From Mycolicibacterium arenosum (GTDB taxonomy: Bacteria > Actinomycetota > Actinomycetes > Mycobacteriales > Mycobacteriaceae): 64,000 nucleotides of DNA. Below are positions 35,915 through 47,642 of the stretch, in pieces. Below the pieces are notes generated by a model, which saw only the letters and a program-made list of their open reading frames with translations, made no database searches and was not told the DNA's origin. The position numbers were made by a program, and so were the translations under genes. Position 1 is the stretch's first letter, and the number at the start of each line of letters is the position of its first letter. Location: NCBI RefSeq assembly GCF_024320865.1, contig NZ_JANDBD010000004.1, forward strand, positions 558,001-622,000, given 5' to 3'.

Positions 35915-37525
35915 ATGGGGCTCTGGAACGCGTACGTCACACGGAAGACCCGGCAGTGGGACGCGAAGTCGCCGGAGGAACGCGCCGCGGTCGTCGCGAA
36001 GATGACCGAGCGGCAGCAGGCGGACGAGCAACGCCGTGCGGCGGTCGCCGACGGCGTCGACGCCGAATGGGAGCGCAACCGCGCCGAGCACCGGGCCCGG
36101 TTGGACGCCGAGGTTCTCGGCGGCCCGGCGGGCGCGCACATCCACGGCATCGTGCCCGACGTCCCCCGGCCCAGCGAGGTGCTGCGCAACCCGCCGTCCG
36201 TCGAGGCCGAGATTCGGAACTCGCTGCAGGGGCTGAGGGAGACCGCGCTTGATCTCGCGAATGCCAAGGGGCTGTTGGGGATCGGCAGCGAATTCGGTCC
36301 CGACCTGACCCCGGAGCAACGTCGACAGGTCGAACATCGCGAACGAGCGGCCCGTGACACCGCACGCCACCCGTATCTCGCGCCGGACCGCATCCCGCCG
36401 GCGATCACCAGGATCGCGACGCGCGGTGACAGCCAGTTCGAGGACGTGGCGGCGTTTCTCGCGCGCACCGGGCTCGCGGCGCGCCCCGATCTGGTGTTCG
36501 GGCTCTACCGGGTGCCCGACCGGCTCGACCCGAAGATGCCGGGCTCGGAGGCCAGCCGCGTCGTCGAGTGGGACGTCGTGCACACGGCCCACGCTTCGGC
36601 CCGATCTCTGCCGCCCGCGCACCCGCCGCGCCGGTACCGCTTCGACGGCGAGACGCGATGGGTGTCACGGCGCAAAGGTGAGCGGGCCGTCCTCGACGAG
36701 GACCTGGCGATCGCGTGGCTGTCGTCGGTGCGGATCGGCCCGGAACGCTGCCTCGGGGTGGCCCGCGAGGTCGTCATGCAACTCAGCGACGGCTGGTTCG
36801 GCGACAGCGACGTGGCCAACCCCGACGCGGACGTGTTCGCGCGCGTGCAGGGCGTCAGCGTGCTGCTCGCCGCGGACGTTCCCGCACCCGCCGGCGAGGT
36901 CGCCGTGCCGTCCGACGGCGTGCCGGGTACCCACGTCGAGGTGCTGAACTGGGGGGCGGTGGCTCGAGCGGTGCATCCCCGGCCACAGCGGCCACCGGAG
37001 GCGCCGTCGCCGTTCCCGTATCTGCCGTCGTCGGGCCAGGAGGTGCTCACGGCGTATCTGGAGATCGTGGGCGTGCGGCCCGCCGACTGCTACGCCGCGC
37101 AGGTGACCATCGACCGGTTCCGCGAATGCGGCGAAGTCCGCAATCGCACTGACGGTCAGCTCTCGATGGCGACGTTGAAGCTCACCGACGCCGTCGAACT
37201 CCCGTGCGCCGACGGCACGCCGAGGCGGCGGCTGCACGCCGGAACCCGGGTGGTGATCGCCTATCGGGACAGCCCGGCGTACGCGGACGGGCGGCGCCGC
37301 TGGGCCGACTACCAAAGCGACGTGCTGTTCGCCCGGCTGCACCTGCAGACCGAGGCGCGCCGCCGGATCGCCGACGCTCACGCGGACCTCGGGGTCCTCG
37401 GCGGGCTGGTACGGGGCGTCGAGCGGCTCGACAACGCCTACGATCGGCTGACGAGCTTCGGCGCGAAAGCACCGGCGCACAAGCGTTTTGAGAACCAGAA
37501 CCGGTACTGCGAGCCGTTGGGCTAG
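35915..37525 (+). CDS. Hypothetical protein, 536 aa, unrecognised
   Basis: No family is recognised. The protein is soluble, with no signal peptide or membrane helix. Residues 15-70 are highly charged and helical (KSPEERAAVVAKMTERQQADEQRR), probably a coiled coil. A middle region contains RPDLVFGLYRVPDRLDP and a WDVVHTAHASA segment. The last third is globular (VLTAYLEIVGVRPADCYAAQVTIDRF) and ends with a helix and a basic KRFENQNRY tail. It follows the BisC-like gene by 27 bases and could belong to the same transcript, though GATACT 6 nt before the ATG could be its own -10. Its stop overlaps hflX by 4 bases on the opposite strand. Confidence 0.65.
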   Translation: MGLWNAYVTRKTRQWDAKSPEERAAVVAKMTERQQADEQRRAAVADGVDAEWERNRAEHRARLDAEVLGGPAGAHIHGIVPDVPRPSEVLRNPPSVEAEIRNSLQGLRETALDLANAKGLLGIGSEFGPDLTPEQRRQVEHRERAARDTARHPYLAPDRIPPAITRIATRGDSQFEDVAAFLARTGLAARPDLVFGLYRVPDRLDPKMPGSEASRVVEWDVVHTAHASARSLPPAHPPRRYRFDGETRWVSRRKGERAVLDEDLAIAWLSSVRIGPERCLGVAREVVMQLSDGWFGDSDVANPDADVFARVQGVSVLLAADVPAPAGEVAVPSDGVPGTHVEVLNWGAVARAVHPRPQRPPEAPSPFPYLPSSGQEVLTAYLEIVGVRPADCYAAQVTIDRFRECGEVRNRTDGQLSMATLKLTDAVELPCADGTPRRRLHAGTRVVIAYRDSPAYADGRRRWADYQSDVLFARLHLQTEARRRIADAHADLGVLGGLVRGVERLDNAYDRLTSFGAKAPAHKRFENQNRYCEPLG

Positions 37526-38928
37526 AACGTCGCGTACTCGCGCAGGCTGGCGGCCAGCGCGACCGGCACCCTGGCCTTGATCCTGGTGCCGGACTCGGTG
37601 TGCTCGGTGGCGTCGATCCGGCCGTCGGCGTGCACGCGCGCGACGAGGTCGCCGCGGTCGTACGGGATCGTGACGTCGACGGTGCTGTCGGTCGCCTCGA
37701 CGAGCTCACCCATCCGCGACCGCAGCTTCTCGAGGCCGTCACCGGTGCGCGCCGACACGAAGACCGCGTCGGGCAGGGCACGGCGCAACTGCGCCAGCAT
37801 CAACCCGCTGGCCGCGTCCGTCTTGTTGACCACCAGCAGTTCGGTCGGCGGCGCGATGTCGTACTCCGCCACCACCTCGTTGACCACCTGCCGGACGGCG
37901 TTGATCTGCGCCAGCGGATTGACGTCGGAGCCGTCCACGACGTGCACCAGCAGGTCGGCGTCGACGACCTCCTCCAGCGTGGAGCGGAACGCCTCGACCA
38001 ACTGCGTCGGCAGGTGCCGCACGAACCCGACGGTGTCGGTCAGGACGAAGGGCCTGCCGTCCTCGAAATGTCCACGACGCGTAGTCGGTTCGAGGGTGGC
38101 GAACAACGCGTTCTCCACCAGGACCCCGGCTCCGGTGAGCGCGTTGAGCAGGCTGGACTTACCCGCGTTGGTGTAGCCGACGATCGCGACCGACGCGACC
38201 TCGCTGCGCCGCCTTCCGCTGCGCTGCGTGTCACGGATCTTCTTCATGTCCTTGATGTCGCGCCGCAACTTGGCCATCCGCTCGCGGATGCGACGGCGAT
38301 CGGTTTCGATCTTGGTCTCGCCCGGTCCGCGCGTGCCCACGCCACCGCCCGCGCCGCCCGCGCGGCCGCCCGCCTGGCGCGACATCGACTCACCCCAGCC
38401 GCGCAGCCTCGGCAGCATGTACTCCATCTGCGCATAGGCCACCTGCGCCTTGCCCTCGCGGCTGGTGGCGTGCTGGGCGAAGATGTCGAGGATCAGCGCA
38501 GTGCGGTCGATGACCTTGACCTTGACGATCTTCTCCAGCGCGTTGAGCTGGCCGGGTGTCAGCTCGCCGTCGAAGATGACGGTGTCGGCACCGGTGGCCA
38601 CGACGATGTCCCGTAGCTCCTGGGCCTTGCCGGAACCGATGTAGGTGCCCGCGTCGGGTTTGTCGCGCCGCTGCACCAGGCCCTCGAGCACCTCGGAGCC
38701 CGCGGTCTCGGCGAGTGCGGCGAGTTCCGCCATGCTGGCATCGGCGTCGGCGGCGCTGCCCTCGGTCCACACGCCGACCAGCACCACGCGTTCGAGGCGA
38801 AGTTGGCGGTACTCGACTTCGGAGACGTCGGTGAGCTCGGTTCCCAGCCCGGCGACGCGGCGCAGGGCGGCGCGGTCTTCGAGGGCGAGTTCGCCGGTAC
38901 TGGGGGTGGTGGGATCAGGAAATGTCAT
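37522..38928 (-). CDS. hflX: GTPase HflX
   Basis: A 468-aa ribosome-associated GTPase that splits stalled 70S ribosomes. The N-terminal HflX domain (about 40-230) has GTYIGSGKAQELR and DGELTPGQLNALEK, and a Gly-rich loop GGRAGGAGGGVGTRGPGETKIETDRRR. The G domain shows G1 GYTNAGKSSLL, G3 DTVGFVR, G4 NKTD and G5 SART. The ATG at 38928 gives the MTFPDP start similar to M. tuberculosis Rv2725c and lies 6 nt after CTGTAT; an ATG 36 bases upstream with GAGG before it is an alternative. It is downstream of dapF on the same strand with a 45-base gap. Confidence 0.92.
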   Translation of the reverse strand: MTFPDPTTPSTGELALEDRAALRRVAGLGTELTDVSEVEYRQLRLERVVLVGVWTEGSAADADASMAELAALAETAGSEVLEGLVQRRDKPDAGTYIGSGKAQELRDIVVATGADTVIFDGELTPGQLNALEKIVKVKVIDRTALILDIFAQHATSREGKAQVAYAQMEYMLPRLRGWGESMSRQAGGRAGGAGGGVGTRGPGETKIETDRRRIRERMAKLRRDIKDMKKIRDTQRSGRRRSEVASVAIVGYTNAGKSSLLNALTGAGVLVENALFATLEPTTRRGHFEDGRPFVLTDTVGFVRHLPTQLVEAFRSTLEEVVDADLLVHVVDGSDVNPLAQINAVRQVVNEVVAEYDIAPPTELLVVNKTDAASGLMLAQLRRALPDAVFVSARTGDGLEKLRSRMGELVEATDSTVDVTIPYDRGDLVARVHADGRIDATEHTESGTRIKARVPVALAASLREYATF

Positions 38929-38973
38929 AGGCGAATACAGGTTCGCACGGAATTCGGTGTTCATGCACCTCGT

Positions 38974-39846
38974 TTAACACTGCTGCGCCATCCACCATTC
39001 CGTCGACAACTCTCCGTGGGCGAGTAGCACCGACGGTCCGCGCAGGTAGCTGGTCGCGTCGGTGACGGTCACCGTGACCTCGCCGCCGGGGACGCGCACC
39101 CCGAGCGTGCCCGTGGTCTCGCCCCGGTACTCCAGCGCCGCGACCGCGGCCGCGACGGTTCCCGTTCCGCACGAACGGGTTTCACCGACGCCGCGCTCGT
39201 GCACCCGCATCGTCACCGTGCCCTGCTCGGGCGGGGTGAGCACCTCGACGTTGACGCCCTCCGGAAACAGCGAGGTGTCGAACTCGACCGGCGCCGCGAC
39301 GTCGAGGGCGGCCAGGTCGCCCGTGGTCAGGCCCGCGGCGACGCAGGCGAGGTGCGGATTGCCGACGTCGACGGCCAGCCCGGTGAACGTGCGGCCGCCG
39401 ACGACGGCGCTGCCCGTCCCCACCCGGTTGGCCTTGCCCATCTCGACGGTGACGTCGGCGGCCAGCGCATCGACCGAGTGCAGCACCACGGGGCGCGGAC
39501 CGGCGAGCGAGCCGACGACGAACTCATCGCGCGACTCCAACCCGCTGACCCGCAGGTAGTGGGCGAACACGCGGACGCCGTTACCGCACATCTGGGCGAT
39601 CGAGCCGTCGGCGTTGCGGTAGTCCATGAACCACTGGTCGTCGGCCAGACCCTCGGGGACGCGCTCGAACACGCCGGCGGCCAGGGCCGCGCCCACGGTG
39701 GTCACCCGAAGCACGCCGTCGGCGCCCAGTCCGCGACGCCGATCGCACAGTGCGGCGACCGCCGACGGGTGAAGTTCCGTCGCGGCGTCCAGGTCGGGCA
39801 GGATCACGAAATCGTTCTGCGTGCCGTGCCCCTTGGCGAACTTCAC
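38974..39846 (-). CDS. dapF: Diaminopimelate epimerase
   Basis: A 290-aa cofactor-independent racemase converting LL- to meso-diaminopimelate for lysine and peptidoglycan. The two catalytic Cys are C87 ([11 protein letters not shown]) and C226 ([10 protein letters not shown]), at the same numbers as in M. tuberculosis DapF. Other conserved segments are [14 protein letters not shown] and VDVGNPHLA. The GTG at 39846 overlaps the miaA stop as GTGA, so translation is coupled. Longer frames read through miaA and are rejected. Confidence 0.95.
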   Translation of the reverse strand: MKFAKGHGTQNDFVILPDLDAATELHPSAVAALCDRRRGLGADGVLRVTTVGAALAAGVFERVPEGLADDQWFMDYRNADGSIAQMCGNGVRVFAHYLRVSGLESRDEFVVGSLAGPRPVVLHSVDALAADVTVEMGKANRVGTGSAVVGGRTFTGLAVDVGNPHLACVAAGLTTGDLAALDVAAPVEFDTSLFPEGVNVEVLTPPEQGTVTMRVHERGVGETRSCGTGTVAAAVAALEYRGETTGTLGVRVPGGEVTVTVTDATSYLRGPSVLLAHGELSTEWWMAQQC

Positions 39847-40754
39847 CTGTTCAGGATACGTGCGGCGTCGTCCGCGAGGGTTCCGGAGGCGCCGTCGAAC
39901 CAGTGGATGCGGTGATCGCGGCGGAACCACGACCGCTGCCGCCGCACGTAGCGCCGTGTGCCGATGAACGTCCGCTCCCGCGCCTCGGCCACCGCGTCGG
40001 CTCCCCCGCCCGCATCCAGCGCCTCCAGCACCTGCGCGTAACCGAGCGCGCGGGACGCCGTGACACCGACGCGCAGGCCGTGCTCGCGCAGCGCCCGCAC
40101 CTCGTCGACCAGGCCGTCGGCGAACATGACATCGGTGCGACGCCGCAGTCGTTCGTCCAGAACCGTTGTCTCCCAATCCAATCCGACGATGACCGTGTCC
40201 CAGCGCGGCGTGCCGATCTTCGGGGCGCTCGCGGCGAACGGCTGACCGGTGAGCTCCACGACCTCCAGCGCGCGCACGATCCGCCTGCCGTCGGTGGGCA
40301 GGATCGCCGCGGCCGCGGCGGGGTCGGTGGCGGCCAGCTCACCGTGCAGCGCCCCGACGCCGACCTCGGCGAGGCGGGTCTCCCACCGGGCGCGGACGCC
40401 CGGATCGGTGGCCGGAATAGCCCAGTCGTCGAGCAGCGACTGCAGGTACAGCATCGACCCGCCCACCACGACCGGCACCCGGCCGCGGGCGGCGATGTCC
40501 TCGACGTCGGCGGCGGCGTGCTGCTGGTAGCGGCCGACGGTCGCGGTCTGGGTGACGTCCAGAACGTCGAGCTGGTGATGTGGGATGCCTCGCCGTTCGC
40601 CGGGGGGCAGCTTCGCGGTGCCGATGTCCATCCCGCGGTAGAGCTGCATGGCGTCGGCGTTGACGATCTCGCCGCCCAGCCGCTCGGCCAGCTCGAGCGC
40701 CAGCGCGGTCTTGCCGGTGCCGGTGGGTCCGACGACCGCGACGGGCCTGGTCAC
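39843..40754 (-). CDS. miaA: tRNA dimethylallyltransferase
   Basis: A 303-aa enzyme that adds a dimethylallyl group to A37 of tRNAs reading UNN codons. The P-loop is [11 protein letters not shown] (9-19), then [17 protein letters not shown] with the catalytic Asp, [11 protein letters not shown], and the later [12 protein letters not shown] end. The product is the substrate of MiaB, encoded 4 kb upstream in the same orientation. The GTG start overlaps the stop of the LigB-like gene as GTGA, and its own stop overlaps dapF, making a three-gene coupled chain. Confidence 0.95.
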   Translation of the reverse strand: MTRPVAVVGPTGTGKTALALELAERLGGEIVNADAMQLYRGMDIGTAKLPPGERRGIPHHQLDVLDVTQTATVGRYQQHAAADVEDIAARGRVPVVVGGSMLYLQSLLDDWAIPATDPGVRARWETRLAEVGVGALHGELAATDPAAAAAILPTDGRRIVRALEVVELTGQPFAASAPKIGTPRWDTVIVGLDWETTVLDERLRRRTDVMFADGLVDEVRALREHGLRVGVTASRALGYAQVLEALDAGGGADAVAEARERTFIGTRRYVRRQRSWFRRDHRIHWFDGASGTLADDAARILNR

Positions 40755-41437
40755 GGGCCGATCGCCCGGACGCCGACGCTGTACCCCACCCCGTACGGTG
40801 CGTCCCGGTAGAGCTCGCGCACGGCGCCGGGCGCCGCCAACCCGGCGAACACCTGATAGGCCGCCCGACCGACGATCCCGTCGGGCAGCGCCGCCAGCAC
40901 GGCGTCGTCGCCCGCGGCCAGCGCGGCGTCGAGGGCCTCCTGCACGGCGACCGATTCGGGGTCGTAACCGCCCGGCGCGGGCGGGGTCAGGGTGTTCGCG
41001 CCGTCGGCCACCACCAGCACACCGATCGGCTCGGGCGCGGCGTCGATCTCCGCGCGCAGGGCGCGGCCCGCGTCGCCCGCGGCGGTGGCGTCCAGGGCGG
41101 CCGCGAAGACGCGAACCTCGGCACGCGCCGCCGGATTCACACAGCCGCGAATCCATCCGGTGATCAACGCGCACAGGGGAAGTCGTGTCGCAGCGCCGGT
41201 CGGTTCGGGTGCCAGCGCGACGGGCAGGTCGGCTCCGTAACCGCCGAACGTACCCACCGCGCTCGGGGGGATGACGCCGTCGGCGTCGCCGACGCCCACC
41301 GCGATCCACCGATCCGGTAGCTCGGCCGCGGCGGCGACGACGGCCGTGCGCAGTTCGGCCAGCTCGGACGCGGCACCGGCGGCGAGCTCGGGCACCATGA
41401 CGGGCGCGGACGGGACCCACGCGACGGCACTCAGCAT
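40751..41437 (-). CDS. Class III extradiol dioxygenase-like (LigB-superfamily) protein
   Basis: A 228-aa Ala-rich protein corresponding to Rv2728c. [11 protein letters not shown] at the start, [13 protein letters not shown] in the middle and [24 protein letters not shown] towards the end follow the LigB-type fold. The metal-binding His residues of true dioxygenases are not evident, so catalysis is doubtful. It sits in the DMT transporter-LigB-miaA-dapF run, overlapping the transporter gene by 7 bases and miaA by 4. Confidence 0.65.
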   Translation of the reverse strand: MLSAVAWVPSAPVMVPELAAGAASELAELRTAVVAAAAELPDRWIAVGVGDADGVIPPSAVGTFGGYGADLPVALAPEPTGAATRLPLCALITGWIRGCVNPAARAEVRVFAAALDATAAGDAGRALRAEIDAAPEPIGVLVVADGANTLTPPAPGGYDPESVAVQEALDAALAAGDDAVLAALPDGIVGRAAYQVFAGLAAPGAVRELYRDAPYGVGYSVGVRAIGP

Positions 41438-42303
41438 TCCGCCACGCTAGCGGCGGCCTCGCCGCGGGCCAGTGCCGCGGTCGCGACGATCATGACCGCG
41501 AAGGCGACGGTCAGGGTCACCCACCCCACGTCGTCCGGTCGCAGGGTCTCACCCAGCACGACCACACCCAGCACCGAGCCGACGACGGGTTCGACGACGG
41601 TCATCGTCGGCAGCGACGCGGTCAGCGAGCCGGCGCGGAACGACGCCTGCTGCCACGCGGTGCCCAGTGTCGCCACCAGCGCCCACGCGTAGAGCTCCGG
41701 CGTCTTGAGCAGTTCCCACACCCCGTCGTCGAGGCGGTCGACGACGCCCTTGGTGAGGACGGCGAACAGGCCCCACATCGCCCCCGACATGCAGCCCAGC
41801 AGGACGGCGCTGATCGGTCCCGACAGCAGGCGGGCGCCGATCGCGCAGGCCAGGAGGGCCGGCCCCAGGACCAGCAGGACCAGCGACCAGGTCTCCAGCG
41901 ACGCCCGCGAGTCCCCGGCGCTGGGGTTGCCGACGGTCACGATGATCACGACCGACGACGCCAGCAGGGCGGCCCACGTCCACTGGAAGCGCGTGACGCG
42001 GCGCCGGTTGAGGCGCGCGTGAATGGGCAGCGCGAACAGCAGCGAGGTCACCAGAATCGCCTGGACCAGCAGCACCGACCCGAAGCCCAGCGCAGCTGCC
42101 TGGAGGGCGAACCCGACGGCGGACACCGTGCTGCCCAACCACCACTGCCGATCCCGCAGTAGCCGGGTGAACAACTCGAGGTGGCCGACGGGTTCGTCGG
42201 TCACCTCGTGCGCCGAGCGCTGGTGGATGACGTCCCCTACGGCGATGAAGAGCGCGGCGCCCAGCGCCAGCAGGGCGGCGATGTCCGCTCGGTCCAACGC
42301 CAC
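41431..42303 (-). CDS. DMT-superfamily (EamA-like) membrane transporter
   Basis: A 290-aa protein with about nine to ten helices in two EamA-like halves, corresponding to Rv2729c. [21 protein letters not shown] ends the first half and [25 protein letters not shown] is the conserved second-half EamA segment. Export of a small metabolite is likely; the substrate is unknown. The GTG at 42303 was chosen because GGAG lies 8 nt upstream and a TAGGCT -10 candidate (42340-42335) lies upstream of it. A TTG at 42345 would precede that promoter. It heads the transporter-LigB-miaA-dapF run. Confidence 0.78.
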   Translation of the reverse strand: MALDRADIAALLALGAALFIAVGDVIHQRSAHEVTDEPVGHLELFTRLLRDRQWWLGSTVSAVGFALQAAALGFGSVLLVQAILVTSLLFALPIHARLNRRRVTRFQWTWAALLASSVVIIVTVGNPSAGDSRASLETWSLVLLVLGPALLACAIGARLLSGPISAVLLGCMSGAMWGLFAVLTKGVVDRLDDGVWELLKTPELYAWALVATLGTAWQQASFRAGSLTASLPTMTVVEPVVGSVLGVVVLGETLRPDDVGWVTLTVAFAVMIVATAALARGEAAASVAEC

Positions 42304-42472
42304 GTCCAACGCTCCACTCCGTTCCTCGGCGCTCAGCCTAGGCAACGGTTAAAGCGAAGGCGTGCGCACGCGCGACGACGACCTGTTTGAATAGCGGGCG
42401 GACAACAGCTAAAGGCGCCGCGTCGCGCGGCAGATGCGCGGGTTCCGCGCGGAGGGTACGAGGAACACGGAT

Positions 42473-43786
42473 ATGACCATCAGTGAGTCAGGCGGCGCGC
42501 CCAAGCCCACCCCCCGACCCGGACCGCCGCGTCCCGCCCCACGGCCCAGCGCGGCCCCGCCCGTCCCGGCTCCGCCACCACCCGCCGATCCGCACCGGTT
42601 CGGCCGCGTCGACCCGGATGGCACGGTGTGGCTGATCACGGCGGCGGGCGAGCGCACCATCGGGTCCTGGCAAGCCGGTGACACCGAGGCGGCGTTCGCG
42701 CACTTCGGCAGGCGCTACGAGGACCTGCACACCGAGATCGCGCTGATGGAGGGCCGGCTGTCGTCCGGTACCGGCGACGCCCGCAAGATCAAGAGCGCGG
42801 CGGCCACACTGCTGGAGAGCCTGCCCACCGCCGCGGTGCTCGGTGACGTCGACGCGCTGGCGGCCCGGCTGACCGCGATCGCCGACACCGCGGACACCGC
42901 CGCCGCGGCGGAGCGCGAGCGGCGCGACCAGCACCGCGCCGCCCAGACCGAACGCAAGGAGGCGCTTGCCGTCGAGGCCGAGGACATCGCCGCCAACTCC
43001 ACGCAGTGGAAGGCCGCGGGCGATCGGCTGCGCGACATCCTCGAGGAGTGGCGCACGATCACCGGGCTGGATCGCAAGGTAGACGACGCCCTGTGGAAGC
43101 GCTACTCCGCCGCCAGGGAGACGTTCAACCGCCGCCGCGGGTCGCACTTCGCCGAACTCGACCGCGAACGGGTCGGCGTCAAGCAGGCGAAGGAGGCGCT
43201 GTGCGAGCGCGCCGAGGCGCTGGCCGACTCGACCGACTGGGGTCCGACGGCGGGCAAGTTCCGCGACCTGCTCACCGAGTGGAAGGCGGCCGGTCGCGCC
43301 GCCAAGGACCTCGACGACGCGCTGTGGGCCCGGTTCAAGGCCGCGCAGGACACGTTCTTCGCGGCCCGCAACGCCAACAACGCCGAACGTGACGCCGAGT
43401 TCGGCGCCAACGCGACGGCCAAGGAGGCGCTGCTGGCCGAAGCGGAGGCCATCGACATCTCGGACGCCGACGCCGCCCGCAAGGCGCTGCGCGTCATCGG
43501 CGACAAGTGGGACGCCATCGGCAAGGTGCCGAAGGAGCGCACCGACCTCGAGCGCCGGTTGCGGGCCGTCGAGAAGAAGGTGCGCGACGCCGCGACCAGC
43601 GGACCCGACCCCGAGGCACAGGCCAGGGCCGACCAGTTCCGCGAACGCGCCGAGCAGTACGAGCGGCAGGCCGAGAAGGCCGAGGCGGCGGGCAAGACCA
43701 AGGACGCCGAGCAGGCCAGAGCCAACGCCACGCAGTGGCGGGAGTGGGCCGAGGCGGCCGTCGAGGCCCTCGGCAGGAAGCGCTAG
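42473..43786 (+). CDS. DUF349 repeat coiled-coil protein
   Basis: A 437-aa protein corresponding to Rv2731. A Pro-rich N-terminus (residues 8-45) precedes a short beta segment ([22 protein letters not shown]), then about three DUF349 helical repeats: [56 protein letters not shown] and a third around [18 protein letters not shown], with related spacing. The end is a long Glu/Ala/Lys coiled coil. Function is unknown; DUF349 proteins may bind nucleic acid. GAGGAAC precedes the ATG. Confidence 0.82.
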   Translation: MTISESGGAPKPTPRPGPPRPAPRPSAAPPVPAPPPPADPHRFGRVDPDGTVWLITAAGERTIGSWQAGDTEAAFAHFGRRYEDLHTEIALMEGRLSSGTGDARKIKSAAATLLESLPTAAVLGDVDALAARLTAIADTADTAAAAERERRDQHRAAQTERKEALAVEAEDIAANSTQWKAAGDRLRDILEEWRTITGLDRKVDDALWKRYSAARETFNRRRGSHFAELDRERVGVKQAKEALCERAEALADSTDWGPTAGKFRDLLTEWKAAGRAAKDLDDALWARFKAAQDTFFAARNANNAERDAEFGANATAKEALLAEAEAIDISDADAARKALRVIGDKWDAIGKVPKERTDLERRLRAVEKKVRDAATSGPDPEAQARADQFRERAEQYERQAEKAEAAGKTKDAEQARANATQWREWAEAAVEALGRKR

Positions 43787-43789
43787 CGA

Positions 43790-44353
43790 CTACTCGGCGG
43801 AGTCGGGGCCCAGATCGTCGAGAAGGCCCCTGCCCTGTTTCGCGGTCGCGGCCCGGCGGCGTTCCTCTTCGGCCGCGAGCTGCACCGCGGTGCGCGACCA
43901 GACCACGCGCGCCCAGTGGAAGGTCAGCAGGATCACGGCGATCCACGCGATGATCAGGCCGTAGCTCGGTCCGGGGTAACCGGCGGCCACCGTCTGACGC
44001 GACCACACCGCGAGCATGCCGATGAAGCACGCCACCGCGGAACCCGCCAGTGCGACCCACGCGAGCCCCCACCGCCGCGTGATCAGCGCCAGCATCGAGA
44101 AGCCGATGCTGAACACCAGCAGCAGCCAGGCGAACACCCGCGACGGGAGGGCGATGGCCTCGCGCACCGCGGCGTCGCTGCCGACGAGGACGTCGAGCCC
44201 GCGCGCGCTGCCGGTGTGCGGCAGCAGGAAGCTGACCAGAACCACGAACACCAGGATCGAAACGACCAAAGCCCGTGCGCCGGGATCGATTTCGCGCGCC
44301 ATTCGGCGTTCCACCGCGTCGAGGTCGCCCTTGAACTCATCGAAATTCGTCAT
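43790..44353 (-). CDS. Conserved membrane protein (Rv2732c-like)
   Basis: A 187-aa protein with about four membrane helices ([70 protein letters not shown]) between short charged ends. The N-terminus [20 protein letters not shown] is amphipathic. Function is unknown. Its ATG overlaps the miaB stop as ATGA, so it is coupled to miaB. Extended open frames reading through miaB are rejected. Confidence 0.8.
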   Translation of the reverse strand: MTNFDEFKGDLDAVERRMAREIDPGARALVVSILVFVVLVSFLLPHTGSARGLDVLVGSDAAVREAIALPSRVFAWLLLVFSIGFSMLALITRRWGLAWVALAGSAVACFIGMLAVWSRQTVAAGYPGPSYGLIIAWIAVILLTFHWARVVWSRTAVQLAAEEERRRAATAKQGRGLLDDLGPDSAE

Positions 44354-45879
44354 GCGCCGCATCCCTTCGCCGCGGGCTGCGCGGGGCGAAGGCCGAGTCC
44401 CGGCACGCCCAGTCCCACGGTTTTGACCTGGTGGCCCGCGGCGTGCGCATCGCCCGCACGGGTGCGCCGGTGCTCGACCACGTCGGCGTCGGCGATCAGA
44501 TGGTGCGGTGCGGCGCCCGTGATGGTCGTGCACACGATGTCGCCAGGGCGCACGTCACGGTCGCCCGGCGCGAAGTGCACCAGCCTGCCGTCACGCGCTC
44601 TGCCGGACAGGCGCGCGGTACTCGAGTCCTTGCGTCCCTCGCCGGTGGCCACCAGCAGTTCCACCCCGGTTCCGACCAGCGCGAGGTTCTCCTCCCAGGA
44701 GATCCGCTCCTGAAGCTCGACGAGTCGCATATAGCGCTCCTGCACAACGGCTTTCGGCAGCTGATCGGGCAGCGTAGCCGCCGGTGTGCCGGGGCGCTTG
44801 GAGTACTGGAACGTGAACGCGCTCGCGAACCTCGCCCGCTCCACCACGTCGAGGGTGGCCTGGAAGTCGGCCTCGGTCTCGCCGGGGAATCCGACGATGA
44901 GGTCGGTCGTGATGGCGGCGTGCGGAATCGCGGCGCGCACGCGGTCGATGATGCCGAGGTAGCGCTCGGCGCGGTAAGACCGCCGCATCGCCTTGAGGAT
45001 GCGATCCGATCCCGATTGCAGCGGCATGTGCAGTGTCGGACACACGTTCGGGGTGGCGGCCATCGCCTCGATGACGTCGTCGGTGAACTCGGCGGGATGC
45101 GGCGAGGTGAACCGCACCCGCTCGAGACCGGCGATCGAACCGCACGCCCTCAGCAGTGCGGCGAACGCACCGCGATCACGCGGGACGTCGGGGTCGGCGA
45201 AGGAGATCCCGTAGGCGTTCACGTTCTGGCCCAGCAGCGTCACTTCGAGCACGCCCTGGTCGACCAGCGACTGCACCTCGGCCAGGATGTCACCGGGTCT
45301 GCGGTCGACCTCCTTACCGCGCAACGCGGGCACGATGCAGAACGTGCACGTGTTGTTGCAGCCGACGGAGATGGAAACCCAGGCCGCGTAAGCGGATTCG
45401 CGAGCGGTGGGCAGATCCGACGGGAACTCCTGTAGCGCTTCGGCGATTTCGACCTGAGCGATCCGGTTGTGCCGGGCCCGCTCGAGCAACGTCGGTAACG
45501 ACCCGATGTTGTGCGTCCCGAACACCACGTCGACCCAGGGCGCCCGCGTCAGCACCGCCTCGCGGTCCTTCTGCGCGAGGCAGCCGCCGACGGCGATCTG
45601 CATGTCGGGATTGGCCTCCTTGCGCGGAACGAGGTGGCTGATGTTCCCGTACAGCTTGTTGTCGGCGTTCTCGCGGACGGCGCAGGTGTTGAACACGACG
45701 ACGTCGGCGTCGGTTCCGTCGGCGGCGCGCCGGTAGCCGGCCTGTTCGAGCAGGCCCGCGAGGCGCTCGGAGTCGTGGACGTTCATCTGGCAGCCGTAGG
45801 TGCGGACCTGGTAGGTGCGCGCCACGTCGCCGACAGGCGGGGAGGCCGCCCGCGCATCGTCGGTCACCATCGAAGTCAC
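44350..45879 (-). CDS. miaB: tRNA-2-methylthio-N6-dimethylallyladenosine synthase
   Basis: A 509-aa radical-SAM methylthiotransferase that converts i6A37 to ms2i6A37, acting after MiaA. The N-terminal (auxiliary) cluster Cys are C30, C66 and C100; the radical-SAM triad is C174, C178 and C181 (CNNTCTFC). A C-terminal TRAM domain (about 395-460) is followed by an Ala/Gly-rich tail. A TAGGAT -10 6 nt before the GTG at 45879 suggests a leaderless transcript. It is coupled to the downstream membrane-protein gene. Confidence 0.94.
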   Translation of the reverse strand: MTSMVTDDARAASPPVGDVARTYQVRTYGCQMNVHDSERLAGLLEQAGYRRAADGTDADVVVFNTCAVRENADNKLYGNISHLVPRKEANPDMQIAVGGCLAQKDREAVLTRAPWVDVVFGTHNIGSLPTLLERARHNRIAQVEIAEALQEFPSDLPTARESAYAAWVSISVGCNNTCTFCIVPALRGKEVDRRPGDILAEVQSLVDQGVLEVTLLGQNVNAYGISFADPDVPRDRGAFAALLRACGSIAGLERVRFTSPHPAEFTDDVIEAMAATPNVCPTLHMPLQSGSDRILKAMRRSYRAERYLGIIDRVRAAIPHAAITTDLIVGFPGETEADFQATLDVVERARFASAFTFQYSKRPGTPAATLPDQLPKAVVQERYMRLVELQERISWEENLALVGTGVELLVATGEGRKDSSTARLSGRARDGRLVHFAPGDRDVRPGDIVCTTITGAAPHHLIADADVVEHRRTRAGDAHAAGHQVKTVGLGVPGLGLRPAQPAAKGCGA

Positions 45880-45972
45880 GGTCCAATCCTACGGGGGCGC
45901 ACTCGCAGGCCAAATTCGCCGGATTGCCCAGACCTCGGCGGACCGCGCCGTTCCCGGGTAAGGTCTGGGCGC

Positions 45973-46758
<786 letters not shown>

Positions 46759-46786
46759 AACCGCTCCGGCGAAAGGAATTCCAGCT

Positions 46787-47611
46787 ATGCCGTCCATGCG
46801 AATTCGATTGGCGGCGGCCGTCGCGGCCGTCGCACTCCCCCTCACCCTGACCGCGTGCGGTGGCGGTGACTCCGGCGGCAGCGCCGCGTCCGGCGACAAG
46901 GAGAACATCACCGTCGGCATCAAGTTCGATCAGCCCGGCCTCGGTATCAAGAACTCCGACGGCACCTACAGCGGCTTCGACGTCGACGTCGCCACCTACG
47001 TCGCCGAGCAGCTCGGCTACGCGCCCGACAAGATCGAGTGGAAGGAAGCGGTCTCCGCCCAACGGGAGAACCTGATCGACAACGATCAGGTCGACTACGT
47101 CGTGGCGACCTACTCGATCACCGACGAGCGCAAGAAGCGCGTCGACTTCGCCGGGCCGTACCTGGTCACCGGGCAGAGCCTGCTGGTCCAGGCGAGCAAC
47201 AACGACATCACCAGCAAGGACTCGCTGGGCGGCAAGATCCTGTGCTCGGTCAAGGGGTCGACGCCCGCGCAGAAGATCAAGGACGAGTTCCCGACGGTGC
47301 AGCTGCAGGAGTACCCCAACTACTCGGCGTGCGTCGAGGCGTTGAAGACGGGCAAGGTCGCCGCGGTGACCACCGACGAGGTCATCCTCGCCGGCTACGC
47401 CGCGCAGAGCCCCGGCGCGTTCAAGCTGGTCGGCGGAACGTTCTCCACCGAGAACTACGGCATCGGCCTGAAGAAGGGCGACACCGAGCTGCAGACCAAG
47501 ATCAACGACGCGCTGAAGAAGATGGAGTCCGACGGCGCCTGGACCGCGGCGTTCGAGAAGAACCTCGGGCCCGCCGGTATCAAGACCCCGGAACCCCCGG
47601 CCATCGGCTGA
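46787..47611 (+). CDS. gluB: Glutamate-binding lipoprotein GluB
   Basis: A 274-aa extracellular solute-binding lipoprotein. The signal peptide ends in lipobox LTLTACGGG with lipid-bearing Cys24. The SBP_bac_3 domain shows NITVGIKFDQPGLG, YSGFDVDVATYVAEQLG, DYVVATYSITDERKKRVDFAGPYL and GIGLKKGDTELQTKINDAL. The conserved Arg/Asp pair typical of amino-acid ligands is in the DERKKRVDF region. It follows gluA by 28 bases with an AAAGGAA ribosome site. Confidence 0.88.
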   Translation: MPSMRIRLAAAVAAVALPLTLTACGGGDSGGSAASGDKENITVGIKFDQPGLGIKNSDGTYSGFDVDVATYVAEQLGYAPDKIEWKEAVSAQRENLIDNDQVDYVVATYSITDERKKRVDFAGPYLVTGQSLLVQASNNDITSKDSLGGKILCSVKGSTPAQKIKDEFPTVQLQEYPNYSACVEALKTGKVAAVTTDEVILAGYAAQSPGAFKLVGGTFSTENYGIGLKKGDTELQTKINDALKKMESDGAWTAAFEKNLGPAGIKTPEPPAIG

Positions 47612-47642
47612 CGGCCGGCGACGGTCGCTGCGCGGAGCGTAC

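Noticed and set aside
42360..42371. 12-bp palindrome GCGTGCGCACGC upstream of the DUF349 gene
   Set aside because: Alternating G/C palindromes of this length are expected by chance in DNA this GC-rich, and no promoter element is aligned with it.
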